Source: Burkholderiales bacterium
GTDB lineage: Bacteria > Pseudomonadota > Gammaproteobacteria > Burkholderiales > SG8-39
NCBI GenBank assembly: GCA_014860445.1
Contig: JACZJT010000069.1
Coordinates: 1 to 64,000, forward strand
DNA length: 64,000 nucleotides
Reading direction: 5' to 3'
Shown: positions 52,781 to 60,249 of the stretch, in pieces
Numbering within the stretch: the first letter of the stretch is position 1
How the letters are laid out: each line of letters starts with the position of its first letter
Translations under genes and position numbers: made by a program
The notes under the pieces: generated by a model
The model's database searches: none
Told to the model about the DNA's origin: nothing
The model's input: the letters and a program-made list of their open reading frames with translations, nothing else

Positions 52781-53890
52781 TCAACCCGGCCGCGATGCAT
52801 GAAAGGGTTGCCGGTGCGCCACAATCCGGTCCAGTGGGCTGTGCACACCGCGCCCGCCCTTGTTCATTACGTGCGTGTAGACCATCGTGGTCTCAACGCT
52901 AGAATGTCCGAGCAGCTCCTGCACTGTTCGGATGTCGTAGCCGTTCTCCAGCAAGTGCGTGGCAAATGAGTGGCGCAGGGTATGACAGCTCACGTGCTTG
53001 GTAATCTTTGCCCCGCTTGCCGCGAGTTTGACGCCACGAATCAGGTAGTTCTCATAGACGTGGTGGCGACGAATCTCCCCGCTAAGGGGGTCCGCCGATA
53101 GTTTGTGCGACGGAAAAACAAACTGCCAGTTCCATTGTTTGCCGGCGCGCGGGTACTTGACATCCAGCGCGTGCGGCAGCTCGACGTCGCCGTAGCCATT
53201 AGCGAGGTCCTTCTCATGCAGCGCCTTGACGCTCAACAGATGCGCCTTGAGGGGCTCGACAACCACGCCCGGCAGGAGCGTCCGCCGATCCTTCGCACCT
53301 TTACCTTCCCTGACGACAATCTGCCTGTAATCGAAGTCCACGTCCTTTACGCGCAGCGTCAGGCATTCCCGAAGCCGCAGGCCAGCACCATAAAGCAGGC
53401 TCGCCATCAACCACTTGGTTCCCGTCATCCGGTAAAGCAGCGCGGCAATCTCCGCCGTGCTCAGTACGGATGGGACCCGCGCCGGGCGCTTGGCGCGTTC
53501 CACGCCATCCAGCCATGCCAGGGGTTCGGCTAGCACGTCCCTGTATAGAAACAACAGGGCTGAAAGAGCCTGATTCTGTGTGGCGGCCGCGACATTCCGA
53601 TTCTTCACCAAGTAATTAAGAAACGCGGTGACCTCTGTGGCGCCCAGCTCGCGCGGGTGACGCTTGCCATGAAAATGGATGAAACGCCTGATCCAGTGAA
53701 CATAGGTCTCCTCCGTGCGGAGGCTGTAATGCTTGAGCCGGATCGTATCCCGCACTGCGGCAAGCAAGCGCGGTGGTTTCGAAGCATTCAAAACGTTGTC
53801 TGCGGGAGCTTCGGGATTTGGCACAGTCGAGGAGGTATTGTGATTTCCAATCAATAGGCTTAACGTATTGATACCAATGGCGGATGACAA
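52781..53890 (-). CDS. intI: integron integrase (IntI-type tyrosine recombinase)
   Basis: The product is 369 residues from a TTG at 53890; a shorter start, at an internal TTG nearer the family N-terminus, is also possible. Catalytic residues are Arg in YGAGLRLRE (R172), the HTLRH box (H303, R306), H329 and the Tyr nucleophile in MVYTHV (Y338). The integron-specific patch is present between these (about residues 221-261, [20 protein letters not shown]). It catalyses cassette excision and insertion at attC and attI. It is divergent from the 14 cassettes, the standard integron layout. No qacE, sul1 or class 1 features follow, so it is a chromosomal-type integron. Confidence 0.95.
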   Translation of the reverse strand: MSSAIGINTLSLLIGNHNTSSTVPNPEAPADNVLNASKPPRLLAAVRDTIRLKHYSLRTEETYVHWIRRFIHFHGKRHPRELGATEVTAFLNYLVKNRNVAAATQNQALSALLFLYRDVLAEPLAWLDGVERAKRPARVPSVLSTAEIAALLYRMTGTKWLMASLLYGAGLRLRECLTLRVKDVDFDYRQIVVREGKGAKDRRTLLPGVVVEPLKAHLLSVKALHEKDLANGYGDVELPHALDVKYPRAGKQWNWQFVFPSHKLSADPLSGEIRRHHVYENYLIRGVKLAASGAKITKHVSCHTLRHSFATHLLENGYDIRTVQELLGHSSVETTMVYTHVMNKGGRGVHSPLDRIVAHRQPFHASRPG

Positions 53891-53920
53891 GGCAGAAAGC
53901 GATTCAAGCCTCAGAAATGG

Positions 53921-53983
53921 TTGCCAAACTCAAACCGTCAACTAAATTTGTCAACTAAAAATGTCAACCAAGTCAAGTTAGCA
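53921..53983 (+). other. attI-like recombination site
   Basis: Three GTCAAC copies start at 53937, 53950 and 53963, exactly 13 bp apart, with a GTCAAG at 53972, leading into the insertion core GTTAGCA at 53977-53983. Such direct repeats next to the core are the arrangement of integrase-binding sites in attI. A weak promoter-like pair (TTGCCA at 53921, TAAATT at 53943, spacer 16) overlaps it and could drive the first cassettes. Confidence 0.6.
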
Positions 53984-53996
53984 CTCAGGAAACAAC

Positions 53997-54659
53997 ATGA
54001 CTGAATACTTAGCTGAACATTGGATATTAAGCATCGTAGTCACCATCCTGCTTGGGGCTATTGGTAGCGGCTTATGGGATGCAGCATTAAAGCCGATATC
54101 TCTAAAGCTCGGGGGTCAGCTCTACACAGTTATCACATTTGGCGCGAGACGCTCACGTGACAAGATATACAAGCGCGCTGCTATGGGCCACCACGAACTA
54201 CCCAGCCTATATATCTTGCTAATCGTGATGGTTGTGGGTATTTCAGCTTTGGCAGCGACTCAGATGAGGCTCTATGTCCAGTTATATGCGCCAGAAATAC
54301 TTTCTGTCCGATTGGTAGCGGGGTGTCCCAAGGAAGACGAGACAAAATTCAAAGAGTGCGTTCGAGAACAAGCGAAAGAGAAACTTGCCCCTGTAGTTCA
54401 GATTCTGAGCCTCATCGCAATTTTCATAACGGTAGTGATCTTTTATCGCTTTACTGCAATCAACCGGATGAATCTTGTCACCACTTATTACCAACAGTGT
54501 GTCAGGGCAGTAAGACCATTTCTTGACGAGAAAACATTCAAAACGCTTGAACAGCAATACGCGCTTATGACTACTAAAGAGCACTATGAAGCGATTATTA
54601 GCCAATTGGCCACTGTTGCAAACGACAATAATTCGTCGCTTCCAGAGTCATACATTTGA
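53997..54659 (+). CDS. cassette C1: membrane protein of unknown function
   Basis: The product is 220 residues with three likely membrane helices: about residues 9-28, 70-92 (SLYILLIVMVVGISALA) and 134-153 (ILSLIAIFITVVIFYRF). A charged loop with two Cys lies between the second and third. I do not recognise a family. CAGGAAAC lies upstream of the ATG. The gene is much less GC-rich than the chromosome, a sign of foreign origin. As the first cassette it is closest to any attI-side promoter. Confidence 0.8.
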   Translation: MTEYLAEHWILSIVVTILLGAIGSGLWDAALKPISLKLGGQLYTVITFGARRSRDKIYKRAAMGHHELPSLYILLIVMVVGISALAATQMRLYVQLYAPEILSVRLVAGCPKEDETKFKECVREQAKEKLAPVVQILSLIAIFITVVIFYRFTAINRMNLVTTYYQQCVRAVRPFLDEKTFKTLEQQYALMTTKEHYEAIISQLATVANDNNSSLPESYI

Positions 54660-54660
54660 G

Positions 54661-54741
54661 TGCTAACAAGCGCTTCGAGTGGGACGCTCCAACAGTCGGC
54701 TTCGCCGCCTGTTTCCGCGCCCCTCAAGCTAAACGTTAGAA
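54661..54741 (+). repeat. attC site of cassette C1
   Basis: It opens with GTGCTAAC, the reverse complement of GTTAGCAC at the C1 start (53977), and ends with the core GTTAGAA at 54735-54741. The internal arms around AAGCGCTTCG and CAAGCTAAACG fit an attC fold. Length is 81 bp. Confidence 0.88.
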
Positions 54742-54755
54742 CTCATAGCGATATC

Positions 54756-55364
54756 ATGCGAATCGACGGCACTCTCAAGTCCTGGAATGACGAGCGCGGT
54801 TTCGGGTTCATCGATCCGACGCAAGGCGGCCAAGAAATATTCGTACACATCAAGGCATTCCAGGTTCGTACGGAAAAACCTCATGTCGGGCAGCGTCTCT
54901 CGTTTGAAATAGAGGTCAATTCAGACGGAAAGAAGCGCGCAAAGCTGGTACAGCAAGCTCGGATTGCGCGCGTATCCGGGCGACGACGCGATTCACCCGC
55001 GCAATGGGGAGCCGCGAGCTACTTCGCCATTCCCGCGTTCCTTTTTGTCTATATCCCTGTCGCGATCGTCTGGCGTGTTCCGAATTGGGTTCCCGCGTTG
55101 TACCTTGCCGCCAGTGTCGTGTGTTTTGTTGTATATGTCTTCGACAAATCGGCCGCAGTAGCAGGTCGGTGGCGGGTATCGGAAAGCACGCTCATATTCT
55201 TAGGCCTTGTCGGCGGTTGGCCGGGTGCCATCGTCGCTCAACAGGTCTTACGCCACAAGTCCAACAAGGCGGCGTTTCGCGCGGCATTCTGGGGCAGCGT
55301 GGTATTGAACGTTCTTGCATTCATTGCGCTCAGTTCGCCCTTACTTTTGCTCCTCCGTGTATGA
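54756..55364 (+). CDS. cassette C2: cold-shock domain plus DUF1294 membrane protein
   Basis: The product is 202 residues from the ATG at 54756; longer frames starting inside the preceding attC are not credible. Residues 1-65 are a cold-shock domain (GTLKSWNDERGFGFIDP, then IFVHIKAF), which binds single-stranded nucleic acid. The C-terminal part has about four hydrophobic helices of the DUF1294 family (WVPALYLAASVVCFVVYVFDKSAA, then GGWPGAIVAQQVLRHKS). Combined proteins of this kind are widespread; their task is not known. Confidence 0.92.
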   Translation: MRIDGTLKSWNDERGFGFIDPTQGGQEIFVHIKAFQVRTEKPHVGQRLSFEIEVNSDGKKRAKLVQQARIARVSGRRRDSPAQWGAASYFAIPAFLFVYIPVAIVWRVPNWVPALYLAASVVCFVVYVFDKSAAVAGRWRVSESTLIFLGLVGGWPGAIVAQQVLRHKSNKAAFRAAFWGSVVLNVLAFIALSSPLLLLLRV

Positions 55365-55371
55365 CGACGAG

Positions 55372-55458
55372 TTCTAACTCCAGGTGCTGCGGACGGGCCA
55401 TCAGTACCGCGCGGGTGCAAACGTCTGTGCTGGCCCGCCGCAGACCAAAACGTTAGAG
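55372..55458 (+). repeat. attC site of cassette C2
   Basis: It starts TTCTAAC and ends GTTAGAG. The 10 bases GAGTTCTAAC pair exactly with GTTAGAACTC at the start of C2. The body (CTCCAGGTGCTGCGGACGGG) is almost the same as in the C5 attC. Length is 87 bp. Confidence 0.9.
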
Positions 55459-55468
55459 GGCTCAGAGT

Positions 55469-56119
55469 ATGGCGCGCCCGAAGTCAGCGAAAGTCTACAT
55501 TAAGCGCGGCGAAAAGCTGTACAGCTTTATGTGGGCAAACGTCGGACCGGACGGATCCGTGATGCTGGGCTTCTCTTTTCATGGGAAAGAAGAGGTGGAG
55601 TTGGTTCTCGACAAAGAGCTTGGTGAACTTCGACCGCCGGCAGTCGTAACCAAAGAAACAATTGGTCGCCCAAAGATCAGTTTTCACTCATCGGGGCATT
55701 ACAAACTTACGGCCAAAATGGGGAAAAACCTAGATGAAGTTGACCGAGCCACGATTGCGGGGCCACGACTGACCGATATCATTGATCCGCGTCGTATGGT
55801 CGAAATTCTCATTCCGAAGGTACTCCCGGAAGCCACCGAGAAGCCAACAGAACTAGATATCGTGCTCGACGCTACATCAAGCCCTGACATGCCACTTCGG
55901 TGCACAATCTCCTGCATGAGCAAGGGGCGCCTCGCTTCCATCGTCGAAAAGAACGAGAAGTTCGTGGATACCTCCCTGTGGGAGTTCATCCACGCACTGG
56001 AGAACGAGACACACGAATGGGTATGGACGTTGCGGGGATCGAGAAACGACGAGGTGTATCTCGATCGATTCGGCATTTTCCTCCTCGGGGATGTGAAATG
56101 GGGCCAGCCAGCGCAATGA
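55469..56119 (+). CDS. cassette C3: protein of unknown function
   Basis: The product is 216 residues, soluble and rich in charged residues. Segments such as KVYIKRGEKLYSFMWANVGP and GHYKLTAKMGKN look beta-rich, and the C-terminus ends with a likely strand pair DEVYLDRFGIFLLGDVK. No signal, membrane helix or known catalytic motif was seen. I do not recognise it. Confidence 0.8.
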   Translation: MARPKSAKVYIKRGEKLYSFMWANVGPDGSVMLGFSFHGKEEVELVLDKELGELRPPAVVTKETIGRPKISFHSSGHYKLTAKMGKNLDEVDRATIAGPRLTDIIDPRRMVEILIPKVLPEATEKPTELDIVLDATSSPDMPLRCTISCMSKGRLASIVEKNEKFVDTSLWEFIHALENETHEWVWTLRGSRNDEVYLDRFGIFLLGDVKWGQPAQ

Positions 56120-56122
56120 GCC

Positions 56123-56201
56123 CTCTAACCCCACGCCGCAAGGGACCGTCACCAGCGGCGCTTCGCTTGCTGGTTCCGGCCCTTGAGCGTGAACGTTAGG
56201 C
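56123..56201 (+). repeat. attC site of cassette C3
   Basis: The opening TGAGCCCTCTAAC (which includes the C3 stop codon) is the exact 13-bp reverse complement of the C3 start at 55452. The closing core is GTTAGGC at 56195-56201. A GGCGCTTCGC stem-type centre is present. Length is 79 bp. Confidence 0.92.
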
Positions 56202-56244
56202 ATTTCGGTGATTCTGTTGTATTTGCCACAGGAGGCGCGATACG

Positions 56245-57171
56245 GTGGCCCTTGACTGGATAATCCGGAATCAGTTGACGATCCTAGCTTTGCTATTGTT
56301 TTTCATTCTTGCAATTGCGGGGCTGCTCTACTTCCGGTATCGCAAACATGTCAAGTTTTCCGCTATTGAAAAATGGCTGAGCCAGGTTGCTGGCCTTGCT
56401 GTTGTGCCGCCAATGATACTGGGTGGCGGCCTGTCGCTAGCGTCTTTAGAGCCAATTCCGAAGACGAGTTTCTTGAATCTGCCTGAACCCATATGTAGCA
56501 AACCAGCTAACCGCAAGTTACTTGTCTTCATTCATGGCTGGAATGGTGATCCCAAAGACACCTGGCGCAGTTTTCCCTCGCTTGCGTGCGCTGATCCACG
56601 GCTCTCTGATGTAGATGTACTTGTGGTCAACTATCCGACCTATATGGTTAGGAGGAATGTCCATCTCGCTGAGTTGTCAGATTGGTTGAATAAGCGACTC
56701 GACGCGACGAGGGAGTTTCAGCGATATGAGAGGATGGCCATCATTTCGCATAGCCTAGGCGGTTTGATTGGGCGCGAAATGGTCATTAACAGACAATTAG
56801 CAGGGAACAAAAGAACCTTCGGTTTAGTCATTTCGGTCGCATCACCATTCCAAGGAGCGGATATTGGCAGTTTGGGGGCCGCTCTGAACGTTAGTCAGCC
56901 ACTGGCCGCAGAGGCGAAACCAGGTTCTAGCTTCCTGGCTACACTTACGACACATTGGGATCGCTTAACGCCACGTCCAAGGACGCATTGTTACTCTAGT
57001 CCCGGGGATCAAGTCGTCCCCAGTAGTAGTGCTTTGTCAGGCTGTGACGACCGCACTATTCATGCCTATCACTGGGGCCACCAAGATCTCGTCAAACCAA
57101 ATTCGTCACGCGACGACCGCTATGCTCTGCCTGTTTACGCGGTGGCGCAGTTCATGGCTTCAGTGCGCTGA
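56245..57171 (+). CDS. cassette C4: membrane-anchored alpha/beta hydrolase, lipase-like
   Basis: The product is 308 residues. The GTG start at 56245 has AGGAGGCG upstream. Two N-terminal hydrophobic segments (about residues 9-29 and 48-70) anchor it. The hydrolase part has LLVFIHGWNGDPKDTW and the nucleophile elbow IISHSLGGLIG, where the central Ser acts. An Asp (SPGDQVVPS) and a His (AYHWGHQDL) complete a triad. It resembles lipases and esterases; the substrate is unknown. Confidence 0.85.
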   Translation: MALDWIIRNQLTILALLLFFILAIAGLLYFRYRKHVKFSAIEKWLSQVAGLAVVPPMILGGGLSLASLEPIPKTSFLNLPEPICSKPANRKLLVFIHGWNGDPKDTWRSFPSLACADPRLSDVDVLVVNYPTYMVRRNVHLAELSDWLNKRLDATREFQRYERMAIISHSLGGLIGREMVINRQLAGNKRTFGLVISVASPFQGADIGSLGAALNVSQPLAAEAKPGSSFLATLTTHWDRLTPRPRTHCYSSPGDQVVPSSSALSGCDDRTIHAYHWGHQDLVKPNSSRDDRYALPVYAVAQFMASVR

Positions 57172-57174
57172 AAT

Positions 57175-57255
57175 GCCTAACAACGCGTTCGAATACGGAC
57201 GCTCACAAGCGGCGCTTTGCCCGCTTGCTCGCGCCGTTCAACGCGAACGTTAGGT
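57175..57255 (+). repeat. attC site of cassette C4
   Basis: It runs from GCCTAAC to GTTAGGT. The 12 bases GAAATGCCTAAC pair with GTTAGGCATTTC at the C4 start. The centre reads AAGCGGCGCTTTGCCCGCTT, a strong stem. Length is 81 bp. Confidence 0.92.
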
Positions 57256-57258
57256 CTC

Positions 57259-57813
57259 ATGGTTTCACTGGATCTTCGGCTGCGGACTGATCGCTGTACT
57301 CTAGGCTGTGTTGAAGAGTCGGACCTCGAACACGTATGGACGGCAACCCGACATCCGGGGTTCAACGACGGAATGCTTTGGGATGCTCCGAGTGTGCGTG
57401 AAGAAATGGCGGAATGGACGGCGAAGACTATCGAACTCTGGACTGAGGAGAATCAGTACACGTTCACTGCCCGCACGACCGAGTCCGGCGTCTTCGTGGG
57501 TCGCCTCGTTGTGCGCCCCGTGGAAGGGTCGAACGCGTATCGCATTGGATTTTGGATACACCCGACTCTTTGGAACAAGGGGTATGCGACCGAATTAGCG
57601 CGGTGCGCCTTATCCTTTGCTTTCGGCGAACTGAAAGCCGAGACTGTCGCTGTGGCGCACGCCGTATGGAACAAGGCGAGCGCTCGGGTGATCGAGAAGC
57701 TTGGCTTTGAGTCTTGTCGTGAGATCGCACAGGGCTTTATGAAACGTGGGCAATGGGTACCGGAGCTTGAGTACAAGATGACCCGCGCGGAATGGAGAAG
57801 AGATGAGACCTAA
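57259..57813 (+). CDS. cassette C5: GNAT acetyltransferase (RimJ/RimL type)
   Basis: The product is 184 residues from the ATG at 57259, only 4 bp after the previous attC. Features are LRLRTDRCTLGCVEESDLEHVW, IGFWIHPTLWNKGYATELARCAL (acetyl-CoA loop NKGYAT) and HAVWNKASARVIEKLGFESC. This is the pattern of N-acetyltransferases of the RimJ/RimL group, and the acceptor is unknown. The stop codon TAA is part of the following attC. Confidence 0.9.
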   Translation: MVSLDLRLRTDRCTLGCVEESDLEHVWTATRHPGFNDGMLWDAPSVREEMAEWTAKTIELWTEENQYTFTARTTESGVFVGRLVVRPVEGSNAYRIGFWIHPTLWNKGYATELARCALSFAFGELKAETVAVAHAVWNKASARVIEKLGFESCREIAQGFMKRGQWVPELEYKMTRAEWRRDET

Positions 57814-57894
57814 CTCCAGGTGGTGCGGACGGGCCGCCAGCATCGCGCCATGCCTAACTGCGGTGCTGGCCCGCCGCACACCAAGACGTTAGGT
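57808..57894 (+). repeat. attC site of cassette C5
   Basis: It runs from ACCTAAC to GTTAGGT. The 12 bases ATGAGACCTAAC pair with GTTAGGTCTCAT at the C5 start. The body CTCCAGGTGGTGCGGACGGG is a near twin of the C2 attC. Length is 87 bp. Confidence 0.92.
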
Positions 57895-57899
57895 GGCAT

Positions 57900-58208
57900 A
57901 TGAAAACCCCTCGTCTGTTTTTTGCGGCGGTCCTGGGTCTGCATATCCCCAGCGCCTTCGCGCTTTCACCGAGTCCGCACGTGAGTTGTTGCATGAACTA
58001 TGGTGAAGGTGGTCAGTTCGCGACAGCTCGCACGGAGGTTCCAGCGCGGTGCCAAGGTTTCGATCTGAAAAAAGAAACATGCGACGCCCTTCTGGAGCAA
58101 TTTCGTCAGTCCACTCCGGTGCTAGTCCCGAAACGGGACGCGGACTCGAAAAAACCGAAGGCAGCAGATCGCGCGGCACCGACCCCGCAACCGGATGGAA
58201 AGCGGTAA
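57900..58208 (+). CDS. cassette C6: small secreted protein of unknown function
   Basis: The product is 102 residues with a signal peptide (residues 1-22, PSAFA). The mature part has SPHVSCCMNYGEGGQF and CQGFDLKKETCDALLEQF, giving four Cys that could form disulfides, and a Lys/Pro-rich tail. I do not recognise a family. It starts 5 bp after the attC core, so its translation signals must lie within the attC or on a leaderless transcript. Confidence 0.75.
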   Translation: MKTPRLFFAAVLGLHIPSAFALSPSPHVSCCMNYGEGGQFATARTEVPARCQGFDLKKETCDALLEQFRQSTPVLVPKRDADSKKPKAADRAAPTPQPDGKR

Positions 58209-58216
58209 CGTATGCC

Positions 58217-58306
58217 ACCTAACCGCGCGGCGCACCCGGAGCCTCTGAAGCCGCGTACCCTGTCGCTACCACTTTCCCGTCGGCCCGGTGGCCGCGAACG
58301 TTGGGC
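58217..58306 (+). repeat. attC site of cassette C6
   Basis: It runs from ACCTAAC to GTTGGGC. The 13 bases TATGCCACCTAAC pair exactly with the start of C6 at 57888. Length is 90 bp, the longest in the array. Confidence 0.88.
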
Positions 58307-58337
58307 GTCAAGAGCGGGTCAAACAAAGGGGTACACG

Positions 58338-58727
58338 ATGACTGAAAGCATCGCCGTTACGAGGCTGCTTCCGAACATCTGCACTGACAAGATGGAAGAG
58401 ACTCGCGACTTCTACAAGGAGTTGCTGGGTTTTGTCGTTGGTTTCGAGCTCAAGGGCTGGTACATCCAGTTGGCATCGCCCGAAAAGCCAGAGCTTCAAA
58501 TCGGTATCATGCGCCTCGACCACGAGTTCACACCACGGCCTTTCCAGCGACTAGCACAGGGCGTCATCATATCCGTGCAGGTCGAAGATGTTGAGGCCAC
58601 GTACGCTGCAGTGAAAGCCCATGATTTCGAGTTGGCGCACGACATATGTGATGAGGAATTCGGGATGAGGAGGTTTATGGTCGTGGACCCGAACGGCTTA
58701 CTTGTTAATGTATTTTCGTTTCCGTGA
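58338..58727 (+). CDS. cassette C7: glyoxalase/VOC-superfamily protein
   Basis: The product is 129 residues from the ATG at 58338; longer frames starting inside the preceding attC are unlikely. VOC features are LLPNICTDKMEETRDFYKELLGF, GWYIQLASPEKPELQIGIM and VDPNGLLVNVF at the C-terminus. Single-domain VOC proteins include dioxygenases and resistance proteins. Not all classical metal ligands are obvious, so the activity is open. Confidence 0.9.
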   Translation: MTESIAVTRLLPNICTDKMEETRDFYKELLGFVVGFELKGWYIQLASPEKPELQIGIMRLDHEFTPRPFQRLAQGVIISVQVEDVEATYAAVKAHDFELAHDICDEEFGMRRFMVVDPNGLLVNVFSFP

Positions 58728-58733
58728 GCGCAC

Positions 58734-58806
58734 GCCCAACAGGGCGCTGCACCTGACCGCTATTCCGCTAGCGCTCCATAGCGGCAGGTGAGCTTCGACG
58801 TTGGGC
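58734..58806 (+). repeat. attC site of cassette C7
   Basis: It runs from GCCCAAC to GTTGGGC, and ACGCCCAAC pairs with the C7 start. The stem TGACCGCTATTCCGCTAGCG and its partner are visible. Length is 73 bp. Confidence 0.9.
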
Positions 58807-58830
58807 ATCTGAGGAGCGGTCGCGGCGCGC

Positions 58831-58859
58831 TTGACAATGTGTAGCCGCATGGCTACATT
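58831..58859 (+). promoter_or_regulatory. cassette C8 promoter with operator
   Basis: TTGACA (58831-58836) and TACATT (58854-58859) are 17 bp apart. The palindrome TGTAGCCGCATGGCTACA (58840-58857) covers the spacer and most of the -10. The toxin ATG lies only 6 bp after the -10, so the transcript would be nearly leaderless. Repression by the antitoxin is expected (inference). Confidence 0.75.
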
Positions 58860-58865
58860 ACACTG

Positions 58866-59162
58866 ATGATCGAGGTACGCAAAACTGAGGTCTTCGTTCA
58901 ATGGCTCGATGGCCTACGTGACATTCAGGCCAGAGCGCGCATCCAAGCGCGGATTGAACGGCTGGCCACTGGAAACCCGGGTGATGTCGAGCCAGTCGGT
59001 GCAGGTGTTTCTGAGTTGCGAATCAACTATGGCCCGGGTTATCGGGTGTATTTCAAAAAGCGAGGGTGAGAACTGATCCTTCTCCTGGCCGGCGGGGACA
59101 AGAGCACTCAGGCCAAAGATATCAAAGCAGCTTTGCGTTTCGCACGTGACCTTTCGGAGTAG
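58866..59162 (+). pseudogene. cassette C8: RelE/HigB-like toxin with an in-frame stop
   Basis: The first 67 codons (VRKTEVFVQWLDGLRDIQAR, then VSELRINYGPGYRVYFKKRG) match the HI1419-type addiction-module killer family. A TGA at 59067-59069 then ends the frame. The same frame continues without further stops as ELILLLAGGDKSTQAKDIKA to a TAG at 59160-59162, exactly the missing family C-terminus. A single base change would restore a full 98-residue toxin. The antitoxin gene follows after 5 bp. Confidence 0.85.
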
Positions 59163-59167
59163 CCCCA

Positions 59168-59467
59168 ATGACCAAGACCACTACCACCCGCTACGATGTT
59201 GCCGAACACCTCAGAACTCAAGAGGAGATGGCGGCCTATCTCGAAGCCTGCTTCGAAGAAGCTAACGGGGATGCCGCATTTATTGCCAAGGCGCTTGGCG
59301 ACATTGCTCGTGCAAAAGGCATGTCACAAGTTGCGAGGGATGCCGGGTTGTCTCGCGAGAGTTTGTATAAAGCGCTTTCCGGAGAGCGTAGCCCTGGCTT
59401 CGATACGATTCTCAAGGTCATCGGGGCTCTGGGCCTGAAGCTGCACGCCCAACCTAGCCGTAGCTAA
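59168..59467 (+). CDS. cassette C8: antitoxin, HTH addiction-module protein
   Basis: The product is 99 residues of the HI1420-type antidote family. The N-terminal part is YDVAEHLRTQEEMAAYLEA and the helix-turn-helix is MSQVARDAGLSRESLYKALSG, closing with GFDTILKVIGALGLKL. It is expected to neutralise the toxin and repress the shared promoter by binding the TGTAGCC palindrome. It looks intact, while its toxin has a premature stop. Confidence 0.9.
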   Translation: MTKTTTTRYDVAEHLRTQEEMAAYLEACFEEANGDAAFIAKALGDIARAKGMSQVARDAGLSRESLYKALSGERSPGFDTILKVIGALGLKLHAQPSRS

Positions 59468-59474
59468 ACGAGAT

Positions 59475-59531
59475 GCCCAACAATCGCTTGCACCGGACAG
59501 CCTCCGGCCGCCGGTGAAGCAAACGTTAGAT
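59475..59531 (+). repeat. attC site of cassette C8
   Basis: It runs from GCCCAAC to GTTAGAT; AGATGCCCAAC pairs with the C8 start. It is a short type (57 bp) with CTTGCACCGGACAGCC and CCGGTGAAGC arms, closely similar to the C9 attC. Confidence 0.88.
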
Positions 59532-59536
59532 TCCAT

Positions 59537-59564
59537 TTGACGCTATCCGTCATTGACGTATAAT
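59537..59564 (+). promoter_or_regulatory. cassette C9 promoter with operator-like repeat
   Basis: TTGACG (59537-59542) and TATAAT (59559-59564) are 16 bp apart, close to consensus. The arms TGACG and CGTCA (59538-59552) form a small inverted repeat inside. The toxin ATG at 59571 is 7 bp after the -10, which predicts a leaderless mRNA. Confidence 0.75.
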
Positions 59565-59570
59565 GCGTTC

Positions 59571-59882
59571 ATGTTCAGCTTCATTGAATCGAAGCTATTC
59601 TCCCGACTGCTCGCTGACTACCTGAAAGACGACGAGTACGCCTTACTGCAAGAGGCGCTCATCGGAAGTCCGGAACAAGGCGCACTGGTGCCGGGTTCCG
59701 GCGGCGTGCGAAAGATGCGGTGGGCTCAGCCCGGCCGCGGAAAACGAGGCGGCATTCGGGTTATCTACTACGCGAAGACCCGTGAAGGAGTTATTTGGTT
59801 GCTGACCATCTACGCAAAGAATGAAGAGGAAAACATTCCTGCTCATGTCCTGCGCAAGATCAAGGAGGAAATTGATGGCTAG
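59571..59882 (+). CDS. cassette C9: RelE/HigB-type toxin
   Basis: The product is 103 residues from the ATG at 59571. Features are LLADYLKDDEYALLQEALIG, GGVRKMRWAQPGRGKRGGIRVIYY (basic RNA-contacting core) and LLTIYAKNEEENIPAHVLRKIK. This is the HigB/RelE mRNA-interferase family, expected to cleave mRNA at the ribosome. A consensus-like promoter lies directly in front. The antitoxin gene overlaps its end by 8 bp. Confidence 0.9.
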   Translation: MFSFIESKLFSRLLADYLKDDEYALLQEALIGSPEQGALVPGSGGVRKMRWAQPGRGKRGGIRVIYYAKTREGVIWLLTIYAKNEEENIPAHVLRKIKEEIDG

Positions 59883-60147
59883 GACAAAACGAAACATCGG
59901 AATGGAGATTCTCGAAGGTATCCGCGAAATCAAGCGCGGCGAGCATGGTCGGATAGTCAACGTCCCCTCCGTGGCCTCCGTTCGAGAACGAACCGGCCTT
60001 TCCCAATCCCGATTTGCCGAACTACTGGGAGTCTCGGTACGTACTCTTCAGGAGTGGGAACAAGGCAGACGCGCACCTTCAGGTGCCGCCCGCACGCTGC
60101 TCCTGATCGCGCAAAAAAATCCCGGTGCATTGCTGGAAGTTGCGTAA
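59875..60147 (+). CDS. cassette C9: XRE-type antitoxin
   Basis: The product is 90 residues from the ATG at 59875, overlapping the toxin stop by 8 bp with AAGGAGG upstream, so translation is coupled. The helix-turn-helix is LSQSRFAELLGVSVRTLQEWEQGRR. A full toxin-antitoxin pair in one cassette is common in large integrons, where it is thought to stabilise the array. Confidence 0.92.
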   Translation: MARTKRNIGMEILEGIREIKRGEHGRIVNVPSVASVRERTGLSQSRFAELLGVSVRTLQEWEQGRRAPSGAARTLLLIAQKNPGALLEVA

Positions 60148-60152
60148 TCGGA

Positions 60153-60210
60153 ATCCAACTTCCGCTTGCACCGGACAGCCGCCGGCTGCCGGTGAAGCTA
60201 CGCGTTGGGC
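60153..60210 (+). repeat. attC site of cassette C9
   Basis: It runs from ATCCAAC to GTTGGGC. GGAATCCAAC pairs with GTTAGATTCC at the C9 start with one G-T mismatch. Length is 58 bp, close to the C8 attC. Confidence 0.87.
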
Positions 60211-60249
60211 CGCACGAAGACAAGTGTTCACGGTGGAGAGGAGAAACCA

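Noticed and set aside
52781-53890. Class 1 integron
   Set aside because: No qacE, sul1, resistance cassette or flanking transposon ends; the integrase and array sit in chromosomal uvrA sequence.
54660-54755. Longer N-terminus of the cold-shock/DUF1294 protein
   Set aside because: Those codons are attC sequence of the previous cassette; the cold-shock domain begins at the ATG at 54756.
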